This document shows positions 1-10,027 of a stretch of 64,000 nucleotides of DNA, one piece after another (positions within the stretch are counted from its first letter, which is position 1; each line of letters opens with the position of its first letter). Where the stretch lies: the NCBI RefSeq assembly GCF_002993025.1, contig NZ_NXGI01000002.1, positions 321,393 to 385,392 of the forward strand, read 5' to 3'. The position numbers and the translations under genes are program-made. Origin of the DNA: Arcobacter cryaerophilus gv. crypticus (GTDB lineage: Bacteria > Campylobacterota > Campylobacteria > Campylobacterales > Arcobacteraceae). Under the pieces are notes generated by a model, which saw nothing but the letters and a program-made list of their open reading frames with translations, was not told where the DNA came from and searched no databases.

Positions 1-157
1 AGAAGATTTTATTTATACAAGTGATAATATAGAAGATGAGTCATCTTTAAAAAATATAGATGTAATAATCTCAAGAATAAGAACAAAATTGACAAATATA
101 GATAATACTAAACAGTACATAAAATCAGTAAGAGGTATTGGTTATCAGCTAATATGA
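1..157 (+). CDS. Response regulator, C-terminal end (partial)
   Basis: Only the last 51 codons lie in the window; the reading frame is open from base 2 to a TGA. The residues read as the end of an OmpR/PhoB-type winged-helix DNA-binding domain: the recognition-helix stretch VIISRIRTKL is followed by the terminal hairpin SVRGIGYQL, which is diagnostic of this class. The TGA overlaps the ATG of the histidine kinase gene (ATGA), so the two form a translationally coupled two-component pair. The receiver domain is outside the window, so the signal and regulon cannot be judged. Confidence 0.9.
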   Translation, partial: EDFIYTSDNIEDESSLKNIDVIISRIRTKLTNIDNTKQYIKSVRGIGYQLI

Positions 158-1383
158 TAAGAAATATCTCTATATCAACTTTTGTAAATATAATTTTTGC
201 TTTAGCTTTTGTATCTATCTTTTTAACTTTTGCAATGTTTATGAGATATGACAAAGAGAGACATGATTTAAGTTTACAAAATAGATATGAGATGATTGCT
301 GAAAATTTTTTGATACTTTTTCAAGACCATCCAAATGCTCAAAGATTAAATGAACTTTATAAAAAGTTTAATGTAAAACCAATAGAAGATAGAGATAGAA
401 AACTAGAGATTATAAATAATGCTCAAGAGCTAAAAATTACACAAAATTATCTCGGAACTTATAGAGTTTATAGGTTTGATGATATGTACTATATATATGT
501 GCAACGATATGGTTACAATATTATTTTAAGAGATACAAAGCACCATAACTACAATTTTGCGTTTATAATTGCTGGATTTATTCTTTCTTTAATTATATTT
601 ATATTTTTGTATGAAATTTTAAATAGAAAATTAAGACCTTTGAAGCTTTTAAATAAAAAAATTATTGAATTTTCGAATGGAAATAAAGATATAAAATTGG
701 AATACAAGAGTAGTGATGAGGTAGGAACAATAGCTAAAAACTTTAATGAGGCTATAAATATTATAAATAATCAATCGAAATCCAAAGATTTATTTATGAG
801 AAATATGATGCATGAGCTTAAAACTCCTATTACAAAAGCTATGTTTATTGCTGAAACACTTGAAGATGATAAAACAAGACAGAACCTTCAAAGAGCATTT
901 AGAAGAATGGATGATATTATAAAAGAGCTAGCAACTGTTGAAAAGCTTACTTCAAAAAATACTATGATTTATAAAGAGAAGATAAATTTTTTAGCAATTT
1001 TTAAAAAAACAACAGAGTTAATGCTTATAAATCCAGATAATATTGAGCAAAAAATAGAAGATTTTTGGTTTGAAGCTGATATATATATGATATCAATCGC
1101 TTTAAAAAATCTCATAGATAATGCAATTAAATTTTCAACAAATAAAAAAGCAATTATACAAGCCAACCAAAATATTATAAAAGTAATATCACAAGGAGAG
1201 CCTTTGAAAAATGAACTCTCTTTTTATACAGATGCTTTTTATCAAGAAGATAAAAGAAGTAGTGGTTTTGGACTAGGGCTTTATATTGTTAAAACTATTG
1301 TGAATCTACATAAATTTTCTTTGGATTACGAATATGTTGATGGTAAAAATTGTTTTATTATAAAGCTATTAAATAATAGTTAA
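154..1383 (+). CDS. Membrane sensor histidine kinase (ArsS-like)
   Basis: A 409-residue two-component sensor kinase. It has one membrane segment at residues 10-30, a short periplasmic sensor region, a second membrane segment at about 134-154, a HAMP-like linker, then dimerisation and catalytic domains. The phospho-acceptor is His220 in the H-box MMHELKTPITKAM. The N-box is NLIDNAIKFS with Asn323 and the G-box is GFGLGLYIV at about 371-379. It autophosphorylates at the inner membrane and passes the phosphate to the response regulator whose gene overlaps its start codon. The small sensor region and overall size resemble the acid-responsive ArsS kinases of Campylobacterota, but the ligand cannot be read from the sequence. 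Confidence 0.9.
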   Translation: MIRNISISTFVNIIFALAFVSIFLTFAMFMRYDKERHDLSLQNRYEMIAENFLILFQDHPNAQRLNELYKKFNVKPIEDRDRKLEIINNAQELKITQNYLGTYRVYRFDDMYYIYVQRYGYNIILRDTKHHNYNFAFIIAGFILSLIIFIFLYEILNRKLRPLKLLNKKIIEFSNGNKDIKLEYKSSDEVGTIAKNFNEAINIINNQSKSKDLFMRNMMHELKTPITKAMFIAETLEDDKTRQNLQRAFRRMDDIIKELATVEKLTSKNTMIYKEKINFLAIFKKTTELMLINPDNIEQKIEDFWFEADIYMISIALKNLIDNAIKFSTNKKAIIQANQNIIKVISQGEPLKNELSFYTDAFYQEDKRSSGFGLGLYIVKTIVNLHKFSLDYEYVDGKNCFIIKLLNNS

Positions 1384-1393
1384 TTTAAAAACT

Positions 1394-1822
1394 TTAATTT
1401 TTATCTGCTCTTACATCTTTCATTATTTCTAGCCAATCTTTATTAAAATTTTTTTTGATAAACTTTTCTTTATGAGGAATTATACAGTTAGAGCAATCAT
1501 GATGTATAGAGTTCTCAGATACAAATTTTGAACCACTTTTTGAATCGATACTACAGCAAGAGTACAATATTTTATCATCTACATCTTTTAAACCTTTATC
1601 ATTGAATCTAAAATATGAGCAAGCACATAAATAGCAGTTTAAATCTTCCATCTCATGGCATTTTTTATTTAAGTTATATAAAGGGCAAAAATCTGGCTCA
1701 TTTTTTTTCATATTCTCATATTTAAAATATTCAATTATCTCATCTACTGATTTGTCTTCAAGTTTGTTCATAATAGTTTTGTGTAATTTTGCTTGGTTTA
1801 AAAACCACTCTTCATATGTCAT
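1394..1822 (-). CDS. Cysteine-rich small domain protein, probable metal binding
   Basis: A 142-residue soluble protein. After a helical N-terminal part it has a compact Cys cluster at about residues 46-67, with the pattern C-P-L-Y...K-C-H...C-Y-L-C-A-C, and further Cys residues in a CC pair and a DCSNC motif. This matches the cysteine-rich small domain family (Pfam zf-like, PF04071), thought to bind metal; no activity is established. The HC and DC arrangement near residues 109-113 adds possible ligands. It is convergent with the histidine kinase, whose stop codon is only ten bases away, and no clear terminator lies between them. The function is unknown and a Zn or Fe-S site is inferred only from Cys spacing. 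Confidence 0.65.
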   Translation of the reverse strand: MTYEEWFLNQAKLHKTIMNKLEDKSVDEIIEYFKYENMKKNEPDFCPLYNLNKKCHEMEDLNCYLCACSYFRFNDKGLKDVDDKILYSCCSIDSKSGSKFVSENSIHHDCSNCIIPHKEKFIKKNFNKDWLEIMKDVRADKN

Positions 1823-1901
1823 AAATACTCTTTTTTATAAAATACTTTATTATATTAAAATCTATTTAAGAGTAAAATTTTAATTGTAAAAGGAGTTGTA
1901 A

Positions 1902-2459
1902 ATGTTCAGATTTTTATATATTATTTTGTTTTCTTTATTTTTTACATCTTGTTCGGTTAAATCGAATTTGATTCAAAATGAGTTTACAAATATAAAAAAA
2001 CAAAATACATACGATAGATGTGCTAATTTTTCATATATTAGCTTAAGCGATGATATAAAATATGGGAAAATATTTACAGAATATATTAGCTTAGACAGCT
2101 CATGTAAATGGAATGGAATGGCAAGAGGATATTTTGTATCTTTATTTATGGATACAATTAAGGCAAAATCATATAAAGTAGTTGAGAAGAAAGAGTTTGA
2201 GAATATTGAAATATCTACTTATTTGGTAAATGATTTATATTATGTAAATATAATCAATAAATATAAGGTTTTTGAAGATAAATTCATGATAGATTATAGT
2301 GGAGTTTACTCTACATATTTGATAAAAAATTATGATAAATCTTATGAAAATTTATATTTAAATAAACCTAGATTAGATACAGACTATTTTAATAGTTTGG
2401 TTAGATTCAATTTCTTTTATTCATATTTTTCAAAAGATAGTTCAGATTTCGGGAGGTAA
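1902..2459 (+). CDS. Hypothetical lipoprotein
   Basis: A 185-residue protein beginning with a hydrophobic signal segment and an FFTSC lipobox, so Cys17 is likely lipidated after signal peptidase II cleavage and the mature protein is tethered to a membrane on the periplasmic side. The rest is soluble, rich in Tyr, Asn and Lys, and I recognise no domain. A good ribosome binding site (AAAGGAG) lies seven bases before the ATG. The next gene, for a SIMPL-domain protein, begins two bases after the stop, so the two are co-transcribed and probably work together in the envelope. Confidence 0.8.
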   Translation: MFRFLYIILFSLFFTSCSVKSNLIQNEFTNIKKQNTYDRCANFSYISLSDDIKYGKIFTEYISLDSSCKWNGMARGYFVSLFMDTIKAKSYKVVEKKEFENIEISTYLVNDLYYVNIINKYKVFEDKFMIDYSGVYSTYLIKNYDKSYENLYLNKPRLDTDYFNSLVRFNFFYSYFSKDSSDFGR

Positions 2460-2461
2460 AA

Positions 2462-3172
2462 ATGCAAAGTAGAGGTTCATCATTTATATTAGGAATATTC
2501 CTTTTTTTTGGTTTAATTGGTTTAGGTTCTCTTATAGCAAATGGAATTGTAAAATTTAAAGAGCTTGATAGAACAGTTGTTGTAAAAGGTTTATCAGAAA
2601 AAGAGGTTTTAGCAAATGTTGTAATAATGCCAATAAAAATGACACAAACAAGCAATGATTTAGAAGCTTTGATTCAAAAAATTGATTATGATACAAATCA
2701 AGTTATAAAATTTTTAAAAGAAAATGGCTTGAAAGATGAAGATATAACTTTAGGTGCTGTTTCAATAGTTGATAAGATGGCAAATGAGTTCTCAAATCAA
2801 GATTTTGCTATGAGATATTTGGCTTCAAAGGTTATAAATATTTATAGCACAGAAGTTGAGAAAATTAGAGCATTAAACAGCAAATTATCAGAACTTTCTC
2901 AAAAAGGTGTTTTATTTAAAACAGATGATTATGATAGTAAAATAGAGTATATTTATACAAAATTAAATGAAATAAAACCTAGTATGATTGAAGAAGCAAC
3001 TTCAAATGCAAGAGCCGTTGCACAAAAGTTTGCACAAGATTCAAATAGTAAATTAGGAAAAATCAAAAAAGCTAGTCAAGGTCAGTTTGAAGTTGCAAGT
3101 CGTGATAAAAATAGTGATCATATAAAAAATATTAGAATAGTTTCAACTATTGAATACTATTTGGCAGATTAA
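2462..3172 (+). CDS. SIMPL domain-containing envelope protein
   Basis: A 236-residue protein with one N-terminal hydrophobic segment (about residues 8-27) that could be a membrane anchor or uncleaved signal, followed by a SIMPL (DUF541) domain. Support comes from the early RTVVVKGLSE strand, the alternating strand and helix pattern, and the ending in VSTIEYYLAD. SIMPL proteins are periplasmic or surface proteins of uncertain biochemistry. The GGGAGG ribosome binding site sits within the end of the preceding lipoprotein gene. Family assignment is fairly secure; the role is not. Confidence 0.8.
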   Translation: MQSRGSSFILGIFLFFGLIGLGSLIANGIVKFKELDRTVVVKGLSEKEVLANVVIMPIKMTQTSNDLEALIQKIDYDTNQVIKFLKENGLKDEDITLGAVSIVDKMANEFSNQDFAMRYLASKVINIYSTEVEKIRALNSKLSELSQKGVLFKTDDYDSKIEYIYTKLNEIKPSMIEEATSNARAVAQKFAQDSNSKLGKIKKASQGQFEVASRDKNSDHIKNIRIVSTIEYYLAD

Positions 3173-3178
3173 AATATT

Positions 3179-3204
3179 TTTAAGAGGATTAAAACCCTCT
3201 TAAA
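3179..3204. terminator. Hairpin between convergent SIMPL and CopD-like genes
   Basis: A perfect 9-bp stem, TTTAAGAGG paired with CCTCTTAAA, with an 8-base loop. It overlaps the last codons of the CopD-like gene. It lies just after the SIMPL gene and is flanked by A/T runs, so it could end transcripts from either side, although neither T-tract is long. Confidence 0.45.
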
Positions 3205-3668
3205 GTAATTCCTAAAATAACAGCAATAATCCCTAAAAATATATTTATAGGAATAAGATATTTTGCCAATGGATTTAGTTGATTTTTAGCACTTTTAAAA
3301 TCACCACTATCAAAATCTTTTTGAGCTTTGTTTCTTTTTATATAAATAACTATAAAAATAGCAGTCATAATAAGCCAAATAATCTCTTTAGCAATTACAA
3401 ATTTGTATAGAGAAGTCTCTTTAAAATCTAAAGCTAAAATTAAGATAATGGCAGTTATTAAAAGGGTAATAGTAGAAGGAATAACCATAGAAAAAAATCT
3501 TTTTAGATTTTCTAAAGTTCTTCCTAATTTTATCTTTGGCTCTTCTATATTTTGCATAGAGTAATGAATTGCAAATCTAATTACAATCATACCACCTATC
3601 CAAACTATAGCAGATATTACATGAAGAAAAATAATTAAAGTTGAAAAATTATTAAATAATTCACTCAA
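3189..3668 (-). CDS. CopD-like four-helix membrane protein
   Basis: A 159-residue inner-membrane protein with four hydrophobic segments at about residues 9-30, 55-78, 85-106 and 135-156. The first carries LHVISAIVWIGGM, a signature shared by the CopD/DUF2269 group and related to HemJ-type proteins, with a His and a Trp in the membrane that could bind heme or copper. It is read just after alaS with a nine-base gap, so the two may share a transcript. Whether it handles copper or heme, or is only structurally related, cannot be decided from the sequence. Confidence 0.65.
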   Translation of the reverse strand: MSELFNNFSTLIIFLHVISAIVWIGGMIVIRFAIHYSMQNIEEPKIKLGRTLENLKRFFSMVIPSTITLLITAIILILALDFKETSLYKFVIAKEIIWLIMTAIFIVIYIKRNKAQKDFDSGDFKSAKNQLNPLAKYLIPINIFLGIIAVILGITLRGF

Positions 3669-3677
3669 TTTTAATCC

Positions 3678-6230
3678 TTATAAATTCTCTTTTGCATAAG
3701 CTAAAGCAGCAATTTTTGCTTCTTTAATTTTTGTTGCATCTTTTCCACCAGCAGTTGCAAAATCGGGTCTTCCACCACCACCACCACCAACAATTGGAGC
3801 AATATTTTTAATCCAATCACCAGCTTTAATATTTGTATTTTTACTTCCAGCAACTATTAAAACTTTGTCATCTTTTGCTTGTAAAAGTAAAATTGCTAAT
3901 TTTTCATTTGCATTTTTCATATCATCAACAATTTTCTTTAAATCTCCATTTTCAATCACACAAACTACAACTTTTGTATCACCAATAATCTCTTCGTTTA
4001 TTGGAGTTTGATTTTGATTTTGAACATTTTGTATTTGATTTTTAAGCTCTTTTATCTCAGATTTAAGTTTTTTAACCCCAGTAATTAAATCATTTGATTT
4101 AATCTCAGCTTGAAGTTCATTTAGTTTGTTTATCTGCTCTTTTGTATATTTAAATGCACTTGCTCCTACTACAGCTTCTATTCTTCTTATTCCTGCACTT
4201 ACCCCTGACTCTTTTATGATATAAAAAGTTCCAATATCTGCTGTATTTTTTACATGAGTTCCCCCACAAAATTCAACAGAAACATCTCCAAAACTAATAA
4301 CTCTTACAACATCACCATATTTCTCTCCAAACATAGCAATTGCACCTTTTTTCTTTGCTTCTTCAAGTGGTAATTCTTCAACAAAACCAGTTAAAGCTCT
4401 ATTTATCATAGAGTTTACTAAATCTTCAACTTCATCTATTTGCTCATTTGTCATAGCTTTTGGATATGTGAAGTCAAATCTTAGTTTTGATGAGTCGTTA
4501 AAAGATCCAGCTTGAGAAACACTATCTCCTAAAACCATTTTTAAAGCACTTTGTAGCAAGTGAGTTGCACTATGATGTTTTGCTATTTCATATCTATTTA
4601 CAACAACAGCTTCAACTATTTCATTTTGAGATAGTTTTATATTTTTTACATCAATTTTTGATAGGTTTAGATTATGAAACTTTGAAGTTTCAATAACCAT
4701 AATATTGTTACCATTTTTCTCTATAGCACCAATATCTCCATTTTGTCCACCACTTGTTGCATAAAAAGGAGTTTTATCTAAAAGTACCCATCCTATTTGA
4801 TTTTCTAAAGATTTTACTTCTTTGAAATTCTCATCAAGCAAAGCTAAAACCTTTGAGTTATAACTAATATTTGTATATCCTACAAATTCATTTAAACCAT
4901 ATTTCTCAAGTAAAGTTTTAAAATCACCATCATTTGAACTATCTCCACTACCTTTCCAAGCAGCTTTTGCCATAGTTTTTTGATTTGTCATAAGCTCTTC
5001 AAACTTATCTATATCTACTTTTAGACCTTTATCTTTTAGCATATCTTCCGTTAAATCAAGAGGAAATCCGTAAGTATCATATAGTTTAAATGCAACTTCT
5101 CCACTAAAAATATTTTTTGTATTTTCTAATTCATCATTAAATAGTGTAATTCCAGCAGAAATTGTTTTGAAAAATCTCTCTTCTTCAAGTGTTAATTGCT
5201 CTTTTATATAGTTTGCATTCTCTTTTAATTCAACATAATGCCCACCCATAATATCAACTAATGTATCTACAAGTTGTGCCATAAATGGTTTTCTAAGACC
5301 TATTAAATATCCATGTCTAATAGCACGTCTTAAAATTCTTCTTAGAACATAAGGACGACCTTCATTTCCAAATAAAATTCCTTGCGATAGCATAAATGAT
5401 GTTGCTCTTAAGTGATCTGCAATAACTCTATATGATCCAATATTTTCTTTAGTAGCTTTTTTATTTGCAACTTTTTCTAAAGCTTCAATTATTGGTTTGA
5501 AGTTTGAAGAATCAAAATTGTTAAATACTCCCTCTTTTATTGCAATAACTCGCTCTAATCCCATTCCAGTATCAATAGATGGTTTTGGAAGAGGAACTAG
5601 TTTTCCATCTTTTGTTCTTTCATACTGCATAAATACAAGATTCCAAATCTCTAAAAATCTATCACCATCTCCACCCATTTTATCTTCAGGAGTGTTGAAA
5701 TGCTCTTCTCCTTGGTCATAAAAAATCTCACTACAAGGACCACAAGCTCCTGTATCACCCATTGACCAAAAATTATCTTTATCTCCAAATCTTAAAATTC
5801 TTGAAGAATCTATATGTTTTGTCCAAATTTCAAATGCTTCATCATCGCTTTCATGTACTGTAACCCAAAGTTTATCTTTTGGTAAGGCAATATTTTTAGT
5901 AATAAATTCCCAAGCATAAGCAATAGCTTCTTCTTTAAAATAATTACCAAAAGAGAAGTTTCCAAGCATTTCAAAAAGTGTATGATGACGTGCTGTATAA
6001 CCTACATTTTCTAAATCATTATGCTTTCCACCAGCTCTAACACAAAGTTGACATGATGTTGCTCGAGGATTTTTTGGAGCTGGTATGCTACCTGTGAAAA
6101 TATCTTTAAACTGAACCATTCCTGCATTTGTAAACATCAAAGTTGGGTCATCTGGTACCAAAGGCATTGAAGATATTATTTCATGACCTTTACTCTTAAA
6201 AAACTCTAAATACTCTTTTCTGATATCCAT
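3678..6230 (-). CDS. alaS: Alanyl-tRNA synthetase
   Basis: Charges tRNA-Ala with alanine in the cytoplasm. The class II catalytic core is at the N-terminus (ending region [14 protein letters not shown]). The editing domain has the HSATH zinc-ligand motif, completed by CGGTH. The C-terminal domain ends in a glycine-rich GGGGGGRPD loop. The length of about 850 residues is normal. The frame allows a start five codons upstream at 6245, but homologs begin [10 protein letters not shown], so I take the internal ATG, which also has a GGA eight to nine bases ahead. The gene is divergent from trxA. Confidence 0.95.
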   Translation of the reverse strand: MDIRKEYLEFFKSKGHEIISSMPLVPDDPTLMFTNAGMVQFKDIFTGSIPAPKNPRATSCQLCVRAGGKHNDLENVGYTARHHTLFEMLGNFSFGNYFKEEAIAYAWEFITKNIALPKDKLWVTVHESDDEAFEIWTKHIDSSRILRFGDKDNFWSMGDTGACGPCSEIFYDQGEEHFNTPEDKMGGDGDRFLEIWNLVFMQYERTKDGKLVPLPKPSIDTGMGLERVIAIKEGVFNNFDSSNFKPIIEALEKVANKKATKENIGSYRVIADHLRATSFMLSQGILFGNEGRPYVLRRILRRAIRHGYLIGLRKPFMAQLVDTLVDIMGGHYVELKENANYIKEQLTLEEERFFKTISAGITLFNDELENTKNIFSGEVAFKLYDTYGFPLDLTEDMLKDKGLKVDIDKFEELMTNQKTMAKAAWKGSGDSSNDGDFKTLLEKYGLNEFVGYTNISYNSKVLALLDENFKEVKSLENQIGWVLLDKTPFYATSGGQNGDIGAIEKNGNNIMVIETSKFHNLNLSKIDVKNIKLSQNEIVEAVVVNRYEIAKHHSATHLLQSALKMVLGDSVSQAGSFNDSSKLRFDFTYPKAMTNEQIDEVEDLVNSMINRALTGFVEELPLEEAKKKGAIAMFGEKYGDVVRVISFGDVSVEFCGGTHVKNTADIGTFYIIKESGVSAGIRRIEAVVGASAFKYTKEQINKLNELQAEIKSNDLITGVKKLKSEIKELKNQIQNVQNQNQTPINEEIIGDTKVVVCVIENGDLKKIVDDMKNANEKLAILLLQAKDDKVLIVAGSKNTNIKAGDWIKNIAPIVGGGGGGRPDFATAGGKDATKIKEAKIAALAYAKENL

Positions 6231-6347
6231 TATACTATTTTCCATCTATAAAATTTTTCTACATTTTATCAAAAATATTATTTACTCTTGATTAGTAGGA
6301 TTAGTAAAAAATGTTAAAAATAAAACAAAATTTAAGGTTTTTATAGG

Positions 6348-6353
6348 TAAAAT
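6348..6353 (+). promoter_or_regulatory. Probable -10 element for trxA
   Basis: TAAAAT preceded by a T-rich stretch, about 75 bases before the trxA start, in the gap shared with divergent alaS. Campylobacterota promoters often have a strong -10 and a poor -35, which fits. No -35 was assigned. Confidence 0.4.
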
Positions 6354-6426
6354 CTTTGAACTTTAATTGTAGATATACAAGAAAAAGTTCAAATAAGGTT
6401 TAAGAAAATAATAATAAGGATAAAAA

Positions 6427-6744
6427 ATGGGTAAATATATTGAATTAACATCAGCAAATTTTGATGCAACAACAAAAGAAGGTGTATCTTTAGTAGATTT
6501 TTGGGCTCCTTGGTGTGGTCCTTGTAGAATGATTGCTCCAGTTATTGAAGAGTTAGCAGGAGATTTTGAAGGAAAAGCAAATATTTGTAAAGTAAATACA
6601 GATGAAGAGCAAGATTTAGCAGTAAAATATGGAATTAGATCAATTCCTACAATTATTTTCATGAAAAATGGAGAAGTTGTTGATCAACTAATCGGTGCTA
6701 CATCAAAACAAGCTTTAACAGATAAAATAAACTCTTTAATATAA
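6427..6744 (+). CDS. trxA: Thioredoxin
   Basis: A 105-residue cytoplasmic thiol-disulfide carrier that reduces ribonucleotide reductase, peroxiredoxins and other targets. The active site is WCGPC with Cys30 and Cys33, and the cis-proline loop is SIPTI. The length is typical. An AAGGAT ribosome binding site precedes the ATG. The gene for its reductase, trxB, lies just downstream after a terminator, and the AhpC peroxiredoxin encoded elsewhere in the window is a likely client. Confidence 0.97.
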   Translation: MGKYIELTSANFDATTKEGVSLVDFWAPWCGPCRMIAPVIEELAGDFEGKANICKVNTDEEQDLAVKYGIRSIPTIIFMKNGEVVDQLIGATSKQALTDKINSLI

Positions 6745-6769
6745 TTTGAATTAAAATTTTAAAAGGTTT

Positions 6770-6800
6770 AAAGGAAGGTGATTTTCATCTTCCTTTTTTT
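6770..6800 (+). terminator. Rho-independent terminator after trxA
   Basis: A 12-bp stem (AAAGGAAGGTGA with TCATCTTCCTTT, one G-U pair), a TTT loop and a run of T. It lies 26 bases after the trxA stop and separates it from trxB. The remaining bases up to trxB hold only AT-rich sequence and the probable trxB promoter region. Confidence 0.85.
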
Positions 6801-6958
6801 AATTTTGAACTTATTTAAGATAGATATAAAATATTAAATGATAAAATTTTTCCTTAGTTTTGTTTGCACTTTTATATTAGCTTACAAAATTTTTTAGTAC
6901 CATTCTATTTTAAAAGAGTTATGGTGAAATATATATTTAGAAAAAATAAGGACTTAAG

Positions 6959-7888
6959 ATGTTAGATTTAGCAATTATTGGTGGAGGACCAGCTGGACTT
7001 ACAGCAGGTTTGTATGCTACAAGAGGTGGTTTGGCAAATGTTGTAATGTTTGAAATGGGAATGCCAGGTGGTCAAATTACAGGTTCGAGTGAGATAGAAA
7101 ATTATCCAGGTCAAGGCGAAGTTATGACGGGTATGGATTTAATGGCATCTTGGCCAGAACAGTGTCAAAAATTTGGTTTAAAACATGAAATGGCACAAGT
7201 TGAAAATATTACTAAAAATGGCGATACATTTAAAATTTTAACAAATGACAACAGAGAATTTGAAGCAAAAGCTGTTTTGATGGCAACAGGTTCAGTTCCT
7301 AGACGTGCTGGATTTAAAGGTGAAAATGAATTTTTTGGAAGAGGAGTTTCTACTTGTGCAACTTGTGATGGATTTTTCTATAGAGGAAAAGAAGTTGCAG
7401 TTATTGGTGGTGGAGATTCAGCTTTAGAAGAGGCTTACTATTTATCAAAAATGTGTAAGAAAGTATATTTAGTACACAGACGTGATACATATAGAGCAGC
7501 TCCTAGTACAATAGCTCACATAAAAAATGCTGAAAATATTGAAGAAGTTACAAATGTAGGAGTTGAAGAAGTTTATGGTGATAACAGTGGAGTTTTAGGT
7601 CTTAAAGTAAAATGCAATAAATCAGGTGAAATAAGAGATTTACCAACTCCTGGAGTTTTTGTTTTTGTTGGAAGAAATGTATTAAATGCACCACTAAAAC
7701 AAGCTGATGGAACTTTTTTATGTGATGTAATTGAAAGTGGAGAAGTTGTTGTTGATTTAAAAATGAAAACAACTACAAAAGGACTTTGGGCAGCTGGAGA
7801 TATTAGAATTGATGCAGCAAAACAAGTTGTTTGTGCAGCAGCAGATGGTGCAACAGCAGCAGTTGATATAATTGAATATTTAGGATAA
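6959..7888 (+). CDS. trxB: Thioredoxin-disulfide reductase
   Basis: A 309-residue FAD flavoenzyme that uses NADPH to reduce thioredoxin. The FAD-binding [10 protein letters not shown] is at residues 8-17, the redox-active CATC has Cys133 and Cys136, the NADPH site [11 protein letters not shown] follows, and the C-terminal FAD contact is AAGDIR. Length is normal. An AAGGA ribosome binding site lies six bases before the ATG. It heads a tight run with dapB (4-base gap), purF and a radical SAM gene. Confidence 0.96.
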   Translation: MLDLAIIGGGPAGLTAGLYATRGGLANVVMFEMGMPGGQITGSSEIENYPGQGEVMTGMDLMASWPEQCQKFGLKHEMAQVENITKNGDTFKILTNDNREFEAKAVLMATGSVPRRAGFKGENEFFGRGVSTCATCDGFFYRGKEVAVIGGGDSALEEAYYLSKMCKKVYLVHRRDTYRAAPSTIAHIKNAENIEEVTNVGVEEVYGDNSGVLGLKVKCNKSGEIRDLPTPGVFVFVGRNVLNAPLKQADGTFLCDVIESGEVVVDLKMKTTTKGLWAAGDIRIDAAKQVVCAAADGATAAVDIIEYLG

Positions 7889-7892
7889 ATAG

Positions 7893-8666
7893 ATGGTTAA
7901 AATAGGTATTTTGGGTAGTTCTGGAAGAGTTGGAAGTTTACTAATAGATGATTTAAAAAATGATACAGAGGCAAAAGTTTCTTGTGTTCATGTTTTTGAT
8001 AAAATAGAAAAAGTTTTACCACCTGATGCGATTGTAACAAATGATATAAATATTTTATTTGATGAAAGTGATGTAATTATTGATTTCTCAAGTCCAGTTG
8101 CAACTGAAGAGCTTTTAACTGCAGTTGTTGAGGGTGGAAAAAGAAAAGCGCTAGTAATTGCAACTACTGGATTGAGTAAACATCAGCAAAACTTACTTCT
8201 TGAAGCAAGCAAGCTTGTACCTATTTTATACGCTACAAATATGAGTTTAGGAGTTGCAGTTTTAAATAAACTTGTAGCTCTTGCTTCTAAAACATTAAGA
8301 GATTTTGATATTGAAATTGTTGAACAGCACCATAAGCATAAAGTAGATGCACCTTCAGGAACTGCACTAACTTTGGCTGAACATGCAGCAAGTGCAAGAG
8401 ATTTAGATCTTGATAGTGTAAGAGTTTCAGGTCGTGATGGACAAATTGGAGCTAGAACTAAGGATGAAATTGCGGTTATGGCTTTAAGAGGTGGAGATAT
8501 AGTTGGAAGACACACAGTTGGTTTATATAATGATGGAGAATTTTTAGAGCTTAATCATACAGCAACTGCAAGAAATACTTTTTCAAAAGGTGCAATAAAA
8601 GTTGCAAAATGGCTTGTAAAAAAAGATGCAAATCTTTATTCAATCAATGATGCTTTAGGGCTATAA
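7893..8666 (+). CDS. dapB: 4-hydroxy-tetrahydrodipicolinate reductase
   Basis: Reduces the cyclic intermediate of the diaminopimelate/lysine pathway with NAD(P)H, supplying lysine and the peptidoglycan cross-link residue. The Rossmann loop GSSGRVG is at residues 8-14 and the substrate/catalytic signature [15 protein letters not shown] is in the middle. The 257-residue length is typical. Its ribosome binding site (AGGAT) overlaps the end of trxB, so the genes are co-translated from one message. Confidence 0.95.
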   Translation: MVKIGILGSSGRVGSLLIDDLKNDTEAKVSCVHVFDKIEKVLPPDAIVTNDINILFDESDVIIDFSSPVATEELLTAVVEGGKRKALVIATTGLSKHQQNLLLEASKLVPILYATNMSLGVAVLNKLVALASKTLRDFDIEIVEQHHKHKVDAPSGTALTLAEHAASARDLDLDSVRVSGRDGQIGARTKDEIAVMALRGGDIVGRHTVGLYNDGEFLELNHTATARNTFSKGAIKVAKWLVKKDANLYSINDALGL

Positions 8667-8680
8667 TAAGGAAATCAACA

Positions 8681-10027
8681 ATGTGTGCAATAGTAGGAAT
8701 TTACGGAAATGAAAATGCTGCAAGATTAGCCTCAATAGCTCTTTTTGCTATGCAGCACAGAGGTCAAGAAGCAACTGGAATTTCATCATCATGTGATGGA
8801 AAAATATATACAAAAAAAGATAGAGGTTTGGTTTCTGAAGTATTTAATGAAGAGGCTTTAACTTACTTAAAAGGGAATATGGCAATTGGACATAATCGTT
8901 ATGCAACAGCTGGAAGTGATTCTGTTTTAGATGCTCAACCTGTTTATGCAAAATATAAATTAGGTCAAATATCAATCGTTCACAATGGTAATCTTATAAA
9001 TAAAGATGAAGTTAGACAAGATTTAATTGATAAAGGTGCAATATTTCAAACAGGAATGGATACTGAAAATTTAATTCATCTAATAGCAAAAAATACAAAA
9101 GATCATTTAAAAGATAGAATTATTGAAGCTTTAAATAGAACTATTGGAGCATATTGCTTTATTGTTCAAAGTAGAAGTAAACAGTTTGTAATACGAGATA
9201 GATATGGAATTAGACCTCTGTCTTTAGGAAAATTAAAAAGTGGTGGATATATAGTTGCTAGTGAAACTTGTGCTTTTGACTTGGTTGGAGCTGAATTTAT
9301 TAGAGACGTAAGACCTGGTGAGATGTTAATATTTAGTGAAGAAGATGATATTGAATCTGTTCAACTTTTTGAACCAGAATTTAGACCATGTGCGTTTGAA
9401 TATGTATATTTTGCAAGACCAGATTCTGTAATTGATGGTAAAAATGTATATACAATAAGAGAAAATATGGGTAAAGCACTAGCAAAAAATGATGCAAATA
9501 GCAAAATAAAATATGATATGGTTGTTCCTGTTCCAGATAGTGGAGTTCCAGCAGCTCTTGGTTATGCAGCAGCTAGTGGTATTCCTTTTAAATATGGGAT
9601 TATTAGAAACCACTATATTGGAAGAACATTTATAGAACCAACTCAAGAGATGAGAAACTTAAAAGTTAAAATGAAACTAAGTCCTATGAGTTCAATTATT
9701 GCTGGAAAATCTTTACTTGTAATTGATGATTCAATTGTAAGAGGAACAACTTCGAAAAGAATAGTTAAAATGTTAAAAGAAGCAGGTGCAAAAGAGGTTC
9801 ATTTTAGAGTTGCAAGTCCAGAGATAAAATTTCCTTGTTTTTATGGAATAGATACTCCTACAAAAGAGGAGTTAATATCAACTCAAATGACTAAAGAAGA
9901 AGTTTGTAAATATATAGAAGCTGACAGTTTAGAGTATCTTTCAATAGATGATTTAGTAAGTGCAATAGGAGATGATAGGCACTATGCACTTGAAAGTTTT
10001 GATGGAGACTATTTCGTAAAAGCATAA
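8681..10027 (+). CDS. purF: Amidophosphoribosyltransferase
   Basis: First committed step of purine synthesis, making phosphoribosylamine from PRPP and glutamine. Cys2, exposed after Met removal, is the N-terminal nucleophile of the glutaminase domain; there is no propeptide. The PRPP-binding signature VIDDSIVRGTTS lies in the C-terminal phosphoribosyltransferase domain. At 448 residues it is of usual size. The TAA stop shares a base with the ATG of the next gene (TAATG). Confidence 0.95.
   Translation: MCAIVGIYGNENAARLASIALFAMQHRGQEATGISSSCDGKIYTKKDRGLVSEVFNEEALTYLKGNMAIGHNRYATAGSDSVLDAQPVYAKYKLGQISIVHNGNLINKDEVRQDLIDKGAIFQTGMDTENLIHLIAKNTKDHLKDRIIEALNRTIGAYCFIVQSRSKQFVIRDRYGIRPLSLGKLKSGGYIVASETCAFDLVGAEFIRDVRPGEMLIFSEEDDIESVQLFEPEFRPCAFEYVYFARPDSVIDGKNVYTIRENMGKALAKNDANSKIKYDMVVPVPDSGVPAALGYAAASGIPFKYGIIRNHYIGRTFIEPTQEMRNLKVKMKLSPMSSIIAGKSLLVIDDSIVRGTTSKRIVKMLKEAGAKEVHFRVASPEIKFPCFYGIDTPTKEELISTQMTKEEVCKYIEADSLEYLSIDDLVSAIGDDRHYALESFDGDYFVKA

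Noticed and set aside
3770-3795. Repeated CCA triplets resembling a microsatellite
   Set aside because: This is the coding sequence of the Gly-rich GGGGGGRPD loop conserved at the C-terminus of alanyl-tRNA synthetase.
6838-6897. A 19-codon hydrophobic frame between trxA and trxB (MIKFFLSFVCTFILAYKIF)
   Set aside because: It has no ribosome binding site and lies in AT-rich sequence where short hydrophobic frames arise by chance; unlike the 30-codon cco ORF it is not tightly packed with neighbours.
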